Shown here: piece by piece, positions 25,197-33,883 of the stretch
Position numbering within the stretch: position 1 is the stretch's first letter
Layout of the letters: each line of letters starts with the position of its first letter
Source of the DNA: Afipia sp. GAS231
GTDB taxonomy: Bacteria > Pseudomonadota > Alphaproteobacteria > Rhizobiales > Xanthobacteraceae
Assembly (NCBI RefSeq): GCF_900103365.1
Contig: NZ_LT629703.1
Span: 6,620,501 to 6,684,500, forward strand
DNA: 64,000 nt
Direction of reading: 5' to 3'
Position numbers and translations under genes: made by a program
Notes under the pieces: model-generated
Seen by the model: only the letters and a program-made list of their open reading frames with translations
What the model was told of the DNA's origin: nothing
Databases searched by the model: none

Positions 25197-27596
25197 GTGG
25201 AGCAGACTAAAGGCAAGTCCGGTTTGTCGGCGCAGGCGCAGAACGATACGCAGAAGGACGAGCGCGGAATTCCAGAGAACGTCAGCGCGGAAACCCATGC
25301 CTATCGCAGTTTCGCGGGCAAGATCGGTCGCACGATGGTGCAGTCGAAACCGGACTGGCCGTCCCGTCCGGAGGCACCCGCCGGCGCGCCCAACATCGTC
25401 GTCATTCTCTGCGACGACGTCGGCTATTCGGATTTTGGATGCTTCGGGTCCGAGATCCCGACGCCGAACATCGATCGCCTGGCGGAACAGGGGCTGCGCT
25501 ACACCAATTTCCACGTGATGCCGATGTGCTCGCCGACGCGGGCAGCACTGCTGACGGGCAGAAATTCGCACGCCGCCGGCGTTGGCTGGGTAGCCCACGC
25601 CGACCCGGGCTTCCCGGGCTATGCGATGGAACTGCCGGAGGACGTCACGACGATCCCGGAAACGCTGCGCGCGCAGGGCTATGCGACCTACATGGTCGGC
25701 AAATGGCACCTGTGCAAGGATTTTGACCATACCGAGACCGCGTCGCGCGCTTCCTGGCCGGTGCAGCGCGGCTTCGATAGGTTCTACGGGTTCCTCGAGG
25801 CCTTCTCCAACTATCATCATCCGCCAACGTTGATGGTCGACAATTCCGAGGTCGCACCCGAACGCTACCCGGACGGCTATTATCTGACGGACGATCTCAC
25901 GGACCGCGCGGTGTCGATGATCCGATCGTCGAAAGCGTCGGATTCCTCGAAGCCGGTCTTCCTCTATTTTGCGCATCCGGCCGTCCACGCGCCGCTGCAT
26001 GCCAAGCCCGAAGATATCGAGCGGCATCGTGGCAGCTATGAACGGGGCTGGGATGCGGTTCGCACCGCGCGGTTCCAGAAGCAGATCGAACTCGGCGTCG
26101 TTGCGGCCGACACCAGGCTTCCGCCGCGCAACAGCGAGCCCGGCGACGACGTCAAGCCGTGGGACGAATTGACGGCGGACGAGAAGCGCCTGTTTGCCCG
26201 CTACATGGAGGTCTACGCGGCGATGGTCGGAACGATCGACGAGAGCGTCGGGCGGATCCGCCAGACGTTCGAGGAACTCGGCGAGTGGGACAATACGCTG
26301 GTAATCCTGACGTCGGACAATGGCGCCTCGCGTGAGGGACAGGTGCTCGGGACGACACAGTATTTCGATGCGCTGCGCATGTTCTACGACAAGAAGACGA
26401 CCGACTCGATCGATCGGGATATTGCCGCTCTGGACGTCATCGGCGGGCCCACCAGCATGCCGCACTATCCGCGTGGCTGGGGGATGGCCTCCAACACGCC
26501 GTTTCGTCTCTACAAAGGCAACACCCACGCCGGCGGTCACCGGGTGCCGATGGTGATATCGTGGCCTGCTCGCTTGCGCGACGTCGCGGGCGAGATGCGC
26601 GAGCAATATGTCCACGTCACCGACCTCTATCCCACTTTGCTGGACCTGACGGGCGCAAATGATTTGCAGGCACGTCATGGCAACCCTGTCCGGGCGTTGT
26701 CCGGGGTCAGCTTCGGAGCCACCGTCTTCAGTGGCGAAGCGGCCCACGCGCATATCTCGCAATATTATGAACTCTCGGGTCATCGCGGCTATTACGAAGA
26801 GGGTTGGGAGATCGTCAGCCGGCACACGCCGATGACGAAGTTCACCGACGATGAATTCGAACTCTACAACCTGGCTGTCGATCCGACCGAGACCACTAAC
26901 CTCGCCAAGGCAGAGCCGGACCGCGTCAATCGGCTGGCGCGCGCCTGGGAACGGGCGGCATGGGACAACCAGGTGTTTCCGCTCGACGAAGGCAGCGGCA
27001 TCAGGAAATTTCAGCGCTCCGACTATGAGTTGAGGTACGAAGCGCCGGTTCGCCTGGTGCCGGGTACGGCGACGCTTGCCCGATACAGATCGCTCAAGCT
27101 GGTCGACCAGCGCTCGTTCGAGATCGAAATCGATCTGGACTTCCAGCCCGGCGATCGCGGGACGCTGGTCGCGCATGGACAGCAGGGCGGCGGCTACAGC
27201 ATTTACATCGACAAGGACGAGGTGCACTACCTCCACAACGGCTATGGCGACACGACGGACATCAATGGCGGTGCGATCCCGGCCGGTCACCGGCACATCG
27301 TGATTGCAGCGACCGCCAAATCTGCCACCGAGATCGACATCGCCATCCTGGTAGACGGAGAGCGACGCGGTGAGAAACGCGGACTTGCGATGTTAATCGG
27401 GCAGGCCCTGTTTCAGGGAATCGACGTTGGCATCGATCGCCGGTCGCCGGTCTCGTGGGAACGTTTTTCCTCTGACGGGACATTCGCGTTCACCGGCAAG
27501 CTCAGGTCCGTGACCTACCGGCCGGGACCTCCTGCGCCCGGCCTCGGCCCGGAGCGGCTGGAACAACTGCGAAAGCTGGCGGAACGGTTCGACTGA
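25197..27596 (+). CDS. Arylsulfatase-type sulfatase (Cys-type, formylglycine-dependent)
   Basis: A 799-residue sulfatase. The metal-binding start NIVVILCDDVGYSDFGCFG is followed by the formylglycine motif C111-S-P-T-R with AALLTGR, then GKWHLCKDF, and the second metal site LTSDNGASREG. Residues about 600-790 form a beta-rich C-terminal part (QRSFEIEIDLDF onward) typical of large arylsulfatases. No signal peptide is apparent at the chosen GTG (25197, GGGGAG upstream), so it may be cytoplasmic. This fits maturation by the cytoplasmic radical SAM enzyme encoded two genes upstream. It would release sulfate from an aryl or alkyl ester. Confidence 0.92.
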   Translation: MEQTKGKSGLSAQAQNDTQKDERGIPENVSAETHAYRSFAGKIGRTMVQSKPDWPSRPEAPAGAPNIVVILCDDVGYSDFGCFGSEIPTPNIDRLAEQGLRYTNFHVMPMCSPTRAALLTGRNSHAAGVGWVAHADPGFPGYAMELPEDVTTIPETLRAQGYATYMVGKWHLCKDFDHTETASRASWPVQRGFDRFYGFLEAFSNYHHPPTLMVDNSEVAPERYPDGYYLTDDLTDRAVSMIRSSKASDSSKPVFLYFAHPAVHAPLHAKPEDIERHRGSYERGWDAVRTARFQKQIELGVVAADTRLPPRNSEPGDDVKPWDELTADEKRLFARYMEVYAAMVGTIDESVGRIRQTFEELGEWDNTLVILTSDNGASREGQVLGTTQYFDALRMFYDKKTTDSIDRDIAALDVIGGPTSMPHYPRGWGMASNTPFRLYKGNTHAGGHRVPMVISWPARLRDVAGEMREQYVHVTDLYPTLLDLTGANDLQARHGNPVRALSGVSFGATVFSGEAAHAHISQYYELSGHRGYYEEGWEIVSRHTPMTKFTDDEFELYNLAVDPTETTNLAKAEPDRVNRLARAWERAAWDNQVFPLDEGSGIRKFQRSDYELRYEAPVRLVPGTATLARYRSLKLVDQRSFEIEIDLDFQPGDRGTLVAHGQQGGGYSIYIDKDEVHYLHNGYGDTTDINGGAIPAGHRHIVIAATAKSATEIDIAILVDGERRGEKRGLAMLIGQALFQGIDVGIDRRSPVSWERFSSDGTFAFTGKLRSVTYRPGPPAPGLGPERLEQLRKLAERFD

Positions 27597-27633
27597 GGCG
27601 TCGACGCAGGACGGCATCCGGCAGGGCTCATCA

Positions 27634-27648
27634 ATTGGTAGAACCAAT
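27634..27648. promoter_or_regulatory. FadR-type operator (site 3)
   Basis: ATTGGTAGAACCAAT is a perfect inverted repeat (ATTGGT / ACCAAT around AGA) sharing the TGGTAGnACCA core of sites 1 and 2. It lies 178 bases before the solute-binding protein gene, in an AT-rich stretch that probably contains the promoter of the receptor-thiolase-DUF35 operon. Confidence 0.8.
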
Positions 27649-27825
27649 ATACCAAATAACTTGATGTCTGTTTTTCGCGATGATATTGCGTGTACGTAAC
27701 GACTGTCTTCAGTTCGGCTCTGCAAGGGAAGGGCGAGGCAGGCGAAAGAGGCCAAACGCGTAAAGCGGCCCAAACGCGAAGCGCGGCAGCATTCACGCTG
27801 TTGCCGGAAACGGGAGGAGGGATTC

Positions 27826-29094
27826 ATGAACAGACCGTGCAGAGGCCACTCGCTGATCTCGCGTGCTGTTTGGTCAGGATGGACAGCCGGCTTGATGGTC
27901 AGTGCGGTCGTTCTGCTGGGCGCGCAGCCGGCCGCAGCCGAGAAGAAGTATGACCCGGGCGTATCCGACACCGAGATCAAGATCGGTCAGACCACGCCGT
28001 ACAGCGGTCCGGCGTCCTCGTTTGGCGCGACGTCACGTGCGATCGTTGCCTATTTCAAGATGATCAATTCCGACGGGGGCATTAACGGGCGCAAAATCAA
28101 TCTGATCTCGCTCGACGACGCCTACAGCCCGCCGAAGACGATGGAGCAGACCCGCAAACTCGTCGAAGGCGAGGAGGTCCTGGCAATTGCGGGAACGCTC
28201 GGTACACCCGGCAACATGACGATCGCGAAATACCTGAACGGCAGGGGCGTGCCGCAACTGATGGGAATGTCCGGCTCTCCCAAGCTTAACGACCCTGAGC
28301 ACCTGCCGTGGACGACGACGTGGTATGCGTCCCAAACCGTCGAGGGCCAGATTTACGCGCAATATGTTCTCAAGGCCAAACCTGATGCGAAGATCGCCGT
28401 TCTCTACCAGAATGACGATTACGGCAAAGGCTATCTCATGGCCTTCAAGGCCGGCCTTGGCGACAAGGCGGCGATGGTGGTCGCGGAAGCCAGCTACGAC
28501 ATCACCTATCCGACCATCGATTCCGAGTTGGTCAGGCTTGCGACATCAGGTGCCGACACGATCTTTTACGCGTCTTCCCCCAAGTTCACGGCTCAAGCGA
28601 TTCGAAAGGCGCACGAGATCGGCTGGAAACCTCTGCAGATCGTCATCACGGCATCGAGTCAAACCGAAGCGACCTTGAAGCCCGCTGGTTTTCAAGCGGC
28701 AACCGGGCTGGTGACCTCGCTGTTTCAGAAGGTTCCGAACGATCCAACCTGGGCAAGTGACAAGAGCATGATCGAGTTCCATGCATTCATGAAGCAATGG
28801 GCGCCGGGCGAAGCCGGAGACCTGTTCCTGTCCGCCACGGGTTATTCGTGGGCGCAGACGTTGGCCGAAGTGCTGAGGAAATGCGGTGACGATCTGACAC
28901 GGGAAAATCTCCAGAAGCAGGTCACCAGTCTGGACGGATTTCACCCGTCGCTCTTTATCGACGGTGTCACCCTCAGCATCTCGCCAACCGACCGGACCCC
29001 CTGGCGCAAGGCAAAGATGGCGCGGTTCAATGGCACCAACTGGGAGCCGTTTGGCGATATTGTCACGATCGAGGACGACAAGCCGAAAAAGTGA
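27826..29094 (+). CDS. Branched-chain amino acid-type ABC transporter solute-binding protein
   Basis: A 422-residue periplasmic receptor with a signal peptide (core VSAVVLLGAQPAAA). The mature N-terminus YDPGVSDTEIKIGQTTPYSGPASSFG and the segment INLISLDDAYSPPKTMEQTRKLVE are close to those of the receptors at 6459 and 39332; the three are clear paralogues. GGGAGGAGG lies just ahead of the ATG. No transporter permease genes are near. It is followed after 27 bases by the thiolase-like gene, which points to uptake or sensing of the compound degraded by that operon. Confidence 0.9.
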   Translation: MNRPCRGHSLISRAVWSGWTAGLMVSAVVLLGAQPAAAEKKYDPGVSDTEIKIGQTTPYSGPASSFGATSRAIVAYFKMINSDGGINGRKINLISLDDAYSPPKTMEQTRKLVEGEEVLAIAGTLGTPGNMTIAKYLNGRGVPQLMGMSGSPKLNDPEHLPWTTTWYASQTVEGQIYAQYVLKAKPDAKIAVLYQNDDYGKGYLMAFKAGLGDKAAMVVAEASYDITYPTIDSELVRLATSGADTIFYASSPKFTAQAIRKAHEIGWKPLQIVITASSQTEATLKPAGFQAATGLVTSLFQKVPNDPTWASDKSMIEFHAFMKQWAPGEAGDLFLSATGYSWAQTLAEVLRKCGDDLTRENLQKQVTSLDGFHPSLFIDGVTLSISPTDRTPWRKAKMARFNGTNWEPFGDIVTIEDDKPKK

Positions 29095-29121
29095 CGCCAG
29101 CGCGCTGCGTGGTACGCGGAT

Positions 29122-30324
29122 ATGAACGATAGAACCCTCCGTCACAAGGTTGCCATCGTCGGCGTCGGCGAAACGCAATATTTCAAGCATGGTCAGTCGC
29201 CCGACCCCGAGTTCAAGCTGGCCCTGAAAGCGATTCTCGCCGCCTGCGCCAGCGCCGGCATCTCGCCGCACGCGATCGACGGTTTTGCTTCCTACAGCGA
29301 CGATCGCAACGATGCCGTGCGGCTCGCAACCGCTCTGGGCATTCCGGAACTGCGGCATTCGAGCATGCAATGGGGTGGCGGCGGCGGTGGTACGGCGGCA
29401 GCCGTCGCCCATGCCGCTGCGGCGATTGCCGGCGGGCTTGCGGATTGCGTCGTGGTATTTCGCGCGCTGGCTCAAGGGCAGTTCACACGGTACGGGCAGG
29501 GCGGCATGGCGTTCGGCTATGGCAGCGCGACGCCTGCAATTAGCGGCGAGATGGCGTTTCCCGTGCCCTACGGCGCGATATCGCCGGCGCAACGCTTTGC
29601 CATGAAGGTGCGGCGCTTCATGGAAGAGCACCGAGTGGAGCAGGCTGCGCTGCGCGCGATCGCGCTCGCGTCCTATCATCACGCGCAGGCCAATCCTCGT
29701 GCGCTGATGCACGGTCGGCCGCTCAGTGAAGAACAATATGATGCCTCGCGATGGATCGTAGAGCCGTTTCGGCTGTTCGATTGCTGCATGGAAAACGACG
29801 GTGCCGCGGCCATTGTTCTGGTCTCGGCCGAGCGCGCCAGGGATTTTCCCCATCCGCCGGCCTATCTGCTCGGCGCGGCGGCCGGCGCTGACTACCGTCA
29901 CGCCGCTTCCTCGCACACCGCGCCAAATTATGCGACGGCCGATTTTCGTACCGTCGCGCGACGGCTTTACGAGATGGCGCGTGTCGAACCATCCGACGTC
30001 GACGTGGTGCAGGCTTACGAGAACTTCACCGGCGGCGTGCTGCTCAGCCTTGCCGAGCACGGATTCTTTCGACCCGAAGAGGCGAACGATGCGCTTACTC
30101 TTGAAAACCTCTCTGCCCCCGATGGCAGGCTTCCGCTGAACACAAGCGGCGGTCATCTGGCCGAGTGCTATATGCACGGCATGAACCTCATCATCGAAAG
30201 CGTCAGGCAGATCTGGGGACAATCCTCAAATCAGGTCGAGGATGTCGACGTCGCCATGATGATCGCAGGCCCGATGGTGACCCCGGTCAGCAGCCTCATT
30301 CTTGGTTCGGAGGCGACACGATGA
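29122..30324 (+). CDS. Thiolase-fold protein of the lipid-transfer/Ltp2 type
   Basis: A 400-residue thiolase-fold protein. The region that carries the nucleophilic Cys in true thiolases reads SMQWGGGGGGTAAAVA, with no Cys, so it is not a normal acyl-transferring thiolase. It keeps VVQAYENFTGG and NTSGGHLAECYMHGMNL, where Ltp2-type retro-aldolases of sterol side-chain cleavage use tyrosines. Such proteins need a DUF35 partner, and the DUF35 gene here overlaps by four bases (ATGA at 30321), which supports one complex. It is second in the operon behind the solute-binding protein. An aldol cleavage of a beta-hydroxyacyl-CoA is a reasonable but untested role. Confidence 0.82.
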   Translation: MNDRTLRHKVAIVGVGETQYFKHGQSPDPEFKLALKAILAACASAGISPHAIDGFASYSDDRNDAVRLATALGIPELRHSSMQWGGGGGGTAAAVAHAAAAIAGGLADCVVVFRALAQGQFTRYGQGGMAFGYGSATPAISGEMAFPVPYGAISPAQRFAMKVRRFMEEHRVEQAALRAIALASYHHAQANPRALMHGRPLSEEQYDASRWIVEPFRLFDCCMENDGAAAIVLVSAERARDFPHPPAYLLGAAAGADYRHAASSHTAPNYATADFRTVARRLYEMARVEPSDVDVVQAYENFTGGVLLSLAEHGFFRPEEANDALTLENLSAPDGRLPLNTSGGHLAECYMHGMNLIIESVRQIWGQSSNQVEDVDVAMMIAGPMVTPVSSLILGSEATR

Positions 30325-30761
30325 CAGAGCATTACCTTCCCACAGGGCTTCCGGTCCCTGGTCCCGAGCAGGACGGGCTCAGCAGGCCCTATTGGGAGGG
30401 CCTCAAGGCCGGACGATTGATGATCCAGCGCTGTTCCGGTTGCAGAGTCTGGCAGTGGGGTCCGGAATGGATTTGCCATTCCTGCCATGGCTTCGATCTC
30501 ACATGGGAAGAGGTAAGGGCAGAGGGCCGCATCTATAGTTGGGAACGCGTTTGGCACCCGGTTCATCCGGCTCTGAAAACCGCGGTCCCATATCTGGTGC
30601 TGCTGGTTGAACTCCGGGAGCCGAAGACGGTCAGATTGATCGGCAATCTTCTTGGGGATCCGCGTCAGCCGGTTTCGATCGGCGCCGAAGTTGCCGGGGA
30701 ATTCGAGCATCACACGGCATCGGAGCCACCGTTCAGCCTGCTCCAGTGGCGGGTGCCGTGA
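30321..30761 (+). CDS. Zn-ribbon/OB-fold DUF35 protein, partner of the thiolase-like protein
   Basis: A 146-residue DUF35 protein: N-terminal helix (RPYWEGLKAGRLMIQ), a zinc ribbon with two Cys pairs (CSGC and CHSC, about residues 38-54) and a C-terminal OB-fold (GRIYSWERVWHPV, VPYLVLLVELRE, GNLLGDP). GGAGG precedes the ATG, which overlaps the thiolase-like stop (ATGA). DUF35 proteins form obligate complexes with thiolase-fold partners (ChsH2 with Ltp2; similar pairs with HMG-CoA synthase), so the pair is probably one enzyme. Confidence 0.9.
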   Translation: MTEHYLPTGLPVPGPEQDGLSRPYWEGLKAGRLMIQRCSGCRVWQWGPEWICHSCHGFDLTWEEVRAEGRIYSWERVWHPVHPALKTAVPYLVLLVELREPKTVRLIGNLLGDPRQPVSIGAEVAGEFEHHTASEPPFSLLQWRVP

Positions 30762-30885
30762 CGTCTTTCGCCCGGCTCGAAGAAGCGACCCCATCCAGCC
30801 GTTTCGTGTGATGAGCCCGCCGCGACCGAGACTTCTGGAGCCCCATGCGCGGTCAGCAAAGCGCGATGTTGATCAAGATCCAGGC

Positions 30886-31389
30886 TCAAGCCGTCGTCTT
30901 TTTGTGGCCCTGAGCCTTGGCGGGCTCCCGTAAGGATCGCCGCGCACCGGGACCCGGATGCACATGGACGGCTTTGGCCGTCAGCGGCTCACCGCATTCC
31001 GAGCAGACCATGACGGGATCGAACATCTTCTTGCAGCTCTTGTGTTCGTGCAGCAGCGGCCGACCGCGCGAGTCGACCATGTGGATGTTGCCCCAGTGCA
31101 CGATCGACATGATGATCGGATAGAGGTCGAGGCCCTTCTGCGTCAGGATATACTCGTAGCGCTTGGGCGCTTCCTGATAGGGGATTTTGCGAAGTACGCC
31201 AAAACGGACGAGCTTTTTCAGCCGGTCGGCGAGCAGGTGCCGGGTTATCCCGAGCGACGACTGAAACCCGTCGAACCTGCGGATCCGAAGAAAACATTCG
31301 CGCAGGATGAGCAGGCTCCAGCGGTCACCGATCACCGCCACGGTGCGCGCCAGTGAGCACGGCTCCTCTTCGAGGGCATCCCATTTCAT
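30886..31389 (-). CDS. HxlR-family transcriptional regulator
   Basis: A 167-residue HxlR-type winged-helix regulator. Signatures: an early Cys (EEEPCSLARTVAVIGDRWSLLILREC), the recognition region LGITRHLLADRLKKLVRFGVL and the wing YQEAPKRYEYILTQKGLDL. After the DNA-binding domain comes a Cys-containing tail (HKSCKKMFDPVMVCSECGEPL) that could bind zinc or sense redox state. The ATG at 31389 has GGAGA upstream and is preferred to 31422. It is divergent from the HCCA-isomerase-like gene, and two copies of a 17-bp inverted repeat lie in the 206-base gap. Confidence 0.88.
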   Translation of the reverse strand: MKWDALEEEPCSLARTVAVIGDRWSLLILRECFLRIRRFDGFQSSLGITRHLLADRLKKLVRFGVLRKIPYQEAPKRYEYILTQKGLDLYPIIMSIVHWGNIHMVDSRGRPLLHEHKSCKKMFDPVMVCSECGEPLTAKAVHVHPGPGARRSLREPAKAQGHKKTTA

Positions 31390-31425
31390 CGACGTCTCCA
31401 GCAAATCTGCAGCGGCAAGCAAATA

Positions 31426-31442
31426 AATTCTAAATTAGAACT
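31426..31442. promoter_or_regulatory. HxlR-type operator, proximal copy
   Basis: AATTCTA-AAT-TAGAACT, an inverted repeat with six of seven arm positions matched, lies 37 bases upstream of the hxlR-type start. Its right arm is identical to that of the copy at 31513. Confidence 0.7.
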
Positions 31443-31512
31443 CGCGCCATTTCAATGGGATATCGCATTACCGGCCGATCAACGAAGATTGGATGATAAA
31501 CATCATATTGAC

Positions 31513-31529
31513 AGTTCTAAAATAGAACT
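31513..31529. promoter_or_regulatory. HxlR-type operator, distal copy
   Basis: AGTTCTA-AAA-TAGAACT is a perfect inverted repeat with seven-base arms, 67 bases before the HCCA-isomerase-like start. It is centred 87 bases from the copy at 31426, about eight helical turns, so cooperative or looped binding is possible. Confidence 0.75.
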
Positions 31530-31595
31530 CTATCGGTGGCGACAAGGTCAACCGGGCGGCGAGCAATCTTCGCCCATCGAAGGGAAGGGCGTTCC

Positions 31596-32234
31596 ATGGC
31601 TGCTCCGCTCAAGGTCGAGTTTCACTTCGATTTCGGCAGTCCCAACGCCTATCTCGCCGAACTGGCGCTGCCGGCGATCGAGCAGCGTACCGGCGTCAAG
31701 TTCGACTACGTCCCGGTGTTGCTCGGCGGCGTCTACAAGGCGACCGGCAACATGTCGCCCGCCGAGTCGCTGCGCGGGATCAAGAACAAGCCTGAATACA
31801 ATGCGCTTGAAACCGAGCGTTTTCTGCGCCGTCACAACATCACGAAGTTCAAGTCGAACCCGTTCTTTCCGGTGAACACGCTCGCGCTGATGCGCGGCGT
31901 CGTCGCAGCCCAGTTCGAGGGGCTGTTTGAACCCTATTTCCGCGCCGCCTATCACCACATGTGGGTCGAGCCCAAGAAGATGGACGATCCCCAGGTGTTT
32001 CGCGAAGCGTTCCTGGCTTCCGGGCTCGACATCGACCGCATCGTCGCCCGTGCCCAGCAGGACGACGTCAAGAAGAAGCTGATCGAGAATACCAACAGCG
32101 CGGTGGCGCGGGGCACGTTCGGCTCGCCGACCTTCTTCGTCGGCGACGAGATCTATTTCGGCAAGGACAGTCTGCGCGAGGTCGAGGAAGAAATTCTGGC
32201 ACAGTTGGGCACGACGCAGCGCAAGACCGCGTGA
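31596..32234 (+). CDS. 2-hydroxychromene-2-carboxylate isomerase/DsbA-like (kappa-GST fold) protein
   Basis: A 212-residue thioredoxin-fold protein with a helical insert. The N-terminal FHFDFGSPNAYLAELALP has Ser at the catalytic position of HCCA isomerases instead of a CxxC motif; KSNPFFPVNTLALMRG and the late ARGTFGSPTFFVGDEIYFGKD are family signatures. Relatives act in naphthalene-type aromatic degradation with glutathione, but many are generic. The ATG at 31596 has AAGGG upstream. It leads the plus-strand run that continues with the CoA ligase 60 bases downstream and is the likely target of the divergent HxlR regulator. Confidence 0.88.
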   Translation: MAAPLKVEFHFDFGSPNAYLAELALPAIEQRTGVKFDYVPVLLGGVYKATGNMSPAESLRGIKNKPEYNALETERFLRRHNITKFKSNPFFPVNTLALMRGVVAAQFEGLFEPYFRAAYHHMWVEPKKMDDPQVFREAFLASGLDIDRIVARAQQDDVKKKLIENTNSAVARGTFGSPTFFVGDEIYFGKDSLREVEEEILAQLGTTQRKTA

Positions 32235-32294
32235 AGCTTGAGATCCTGAGCGAACCGGGCCCGGAAAGGGCCTTGGCAACGGGAGGTGTCGTTG

Positions 32295-33839
32295 GTGAGT
32301 TGGCAGCAGGCCGCAGCCGAGATCGTGAATACCCTGCCGCACCGTATCCACGAGGTGATGGACTCCCATGTCGTTGCTTCACCTGATCGGACGGCGCTGA
32401 TCGACGACAAGGCCAGCCTGACCTATCGCGAACTTGATCGGACGGTGGGAAGCACGGTGGATGCCTTGCGCGCGCTCAGCATCCGCGCCGGCGATCGCCT
32501 GATGCTCGTCAGCGAGAATTCGATTCCGCTCGCCTGTCTGCTGTTCGCCGCCAGCCGCCTCGATGTCTGGGCGATTGTCGCCAATCCGCGGCTGTCGCCG
32601 CGCGAACTCGATCAGATCAGGGATCACAGCGGCGCCAGGCGTATGCTCTTTACGGTTGATGTTTCGGAAGAGGCGGCGGCGCACGCAGCGCGCTACGACG
32701 CGCCAGTGCAGGATGTCGGGGCGCTCCGCGGCATCGGCGTTTCCGCGCTGAACAAGGCGACGCAGCCCGAGCCGGTCGAAGCCGATGGCGCACGCCAGGT
32801 AGCGGTCCTGATCTACACCTCCGGCACCACCGGAACGCCCAAGGGCGTCATGCTCACGCACCGGAACCTGCTGTTCTCGGCCAGGAGTACCGCGAGCTTG
32901 CGCAGCATGACGGCGGAGGACGTGCAGTATTGCGTGCTGCCGGTCTCGCACATCGTCGGCATCTCGCTGCTGACGATGACGCTGATGGTCGGCGCGGTCA
33001 CCCGGCTGGTCAGCAAATATAGCCCGGCCGGGCTCGCCAAGGCGCTGGCCGAGGAAGGCATCACGATCCTCAACGGCGTGCCCGCCACCTATCAGCGCCT
33101 GCTGGAACACAAGCAGACGGCGGGATTGCCCAAACTGGAGCGTGGCGCGCTGCGGCTGATGGGCGTCGCGGGAGCGCCGCTCGATCTCGAACTCAAGGCG
33201 CGGGTGGAAAAAGAGCTCGGACTTCCCCTGTTCAACGCGTTCGGGATCACCGAATGCTCGCCCGGGATTTCCAGCGTTCGGCCGGAGGCGCCGCGGAGCG
33301 ACAATTCGGTCGGTCCCCTGATTTCGGGCATCGAGGCCAGAATCGTCGGGCTTGACGGCGCTGTGGTGGCGAACGGCGAGATCGGCGAATTGCATGTCCG
33401 CGGGCCCAACGTGATGCGTGGCTATTACCGCGCGCCCGATCTCACGGCGAAAGCGATCGATTCCGACGGCTGGTTCAACACCGGCGATCTCGCACGCTTC
33501 GAAGGCGATGCGCTGTTCATCGCCGGCCGCACCAAAGAGATGATCATCCGTTCCGGCTTCAACGTCTATCCGGCCGAGATCGAGGCGGTGCTGAGCACCC
33601 ATTCCGACGTGGTGCAATGCGCCGTGGTCGGACGGCCGGTCGAGGGCAATGAAGAGATCGTGGCCTTCGTTCAGCTGCTGAAAGGCACCGGAGCTACCGC
33701 GCAGGACCTGATGGCTCATGTCGCGCCGCAGCTCACTTCCTACAAGCGGCCATCCGAGATCATCCTGATGGACGCGCTGCCCGCTACATCGACGGGCAAG
33801 CTCCTGAAACACAAATTGGCGGAGTCGCTGCGCACATGA
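32295..33839 (+). CDS. AMP-forming acyl-CoA synthetase
   Basis: A member of the ANL superfamily of 514 residues that activates an acid to its CoA ester through an acyl-adenylate. Signatures: A3 loop IYTSGTTGTPKGVMLTH, A5 FGITECSPG, A7 GWFNTGDLARFEGDALFIAGRTKEMIIRSGFNVYP with the hinge Asp/Lys region, and the C-terminal lysine in PATSTGKLLKHKL. The start is a GTG: 32295 has GGGAGG at proper spacing, while the GTG at 32286 lies too close to that sequence. It sits between the HCCA-isomerase-like and SDR genes, and probably supplies the CoA ester for the dehydrogenase pair that follows. Confidence 0.92.
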   Translation: MSWQQAAAEIVNTLPHRIHEVMDSHVVASPDRTALIDDKASLTYRELDRTVGSTVDALRALSIRAGDRLMLVSENSIPLACLLFAASRLDVWAIVANPRLSPRELDQIRDHSGARRMLFTVDVSEEAAAHAARYDAPVQDVGALRGIGVSALNKATQPEPVEADGARQVAVLIYTSGTTGTPKGVMLTHRNLLFSARSTASLRSMTAEDVQYCVLPVSHIVGISLLTMTLMVGAVTRLVSKYSPAGLAKALAEEGITILNGVPATYQRLLEHKQTAGLPKLERGALRLMGVAGAPLDLELKARVEKELGLPLFNAFGITECSPGISSVRPEAPRSDNSVGPLISGIEARIVGLDGAVVANGEIGELHVRGPNVMRGYYRAPDLTAKAIDSDGWFNTGDLARFEGDALFIAGRTKEMIIRSGFNVYPAEIEAVLSTHSDVVQCAVVGRPVEGNEEIVAFVQLLKGTGATAQDLMAHVAPQLTSYKRPSEIILMDALPATSTGKLLKHKLAESLRT

Positions 33840-33883
33840 AGCGGGCGAGATCGCTTCACCCTTAGCAAATGCGGAGAAGATCC

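Noticed and set aside
25056..27296. Long open frame of about 746 codons on the minus strand opposite the sulfatase gene
   Set aside because: It is a codon-bias shadow of the GC-rich sulfatase gene; the translation has no motif, is rich in Arg/His/Val, and the plus strand has a complete sulfatase.
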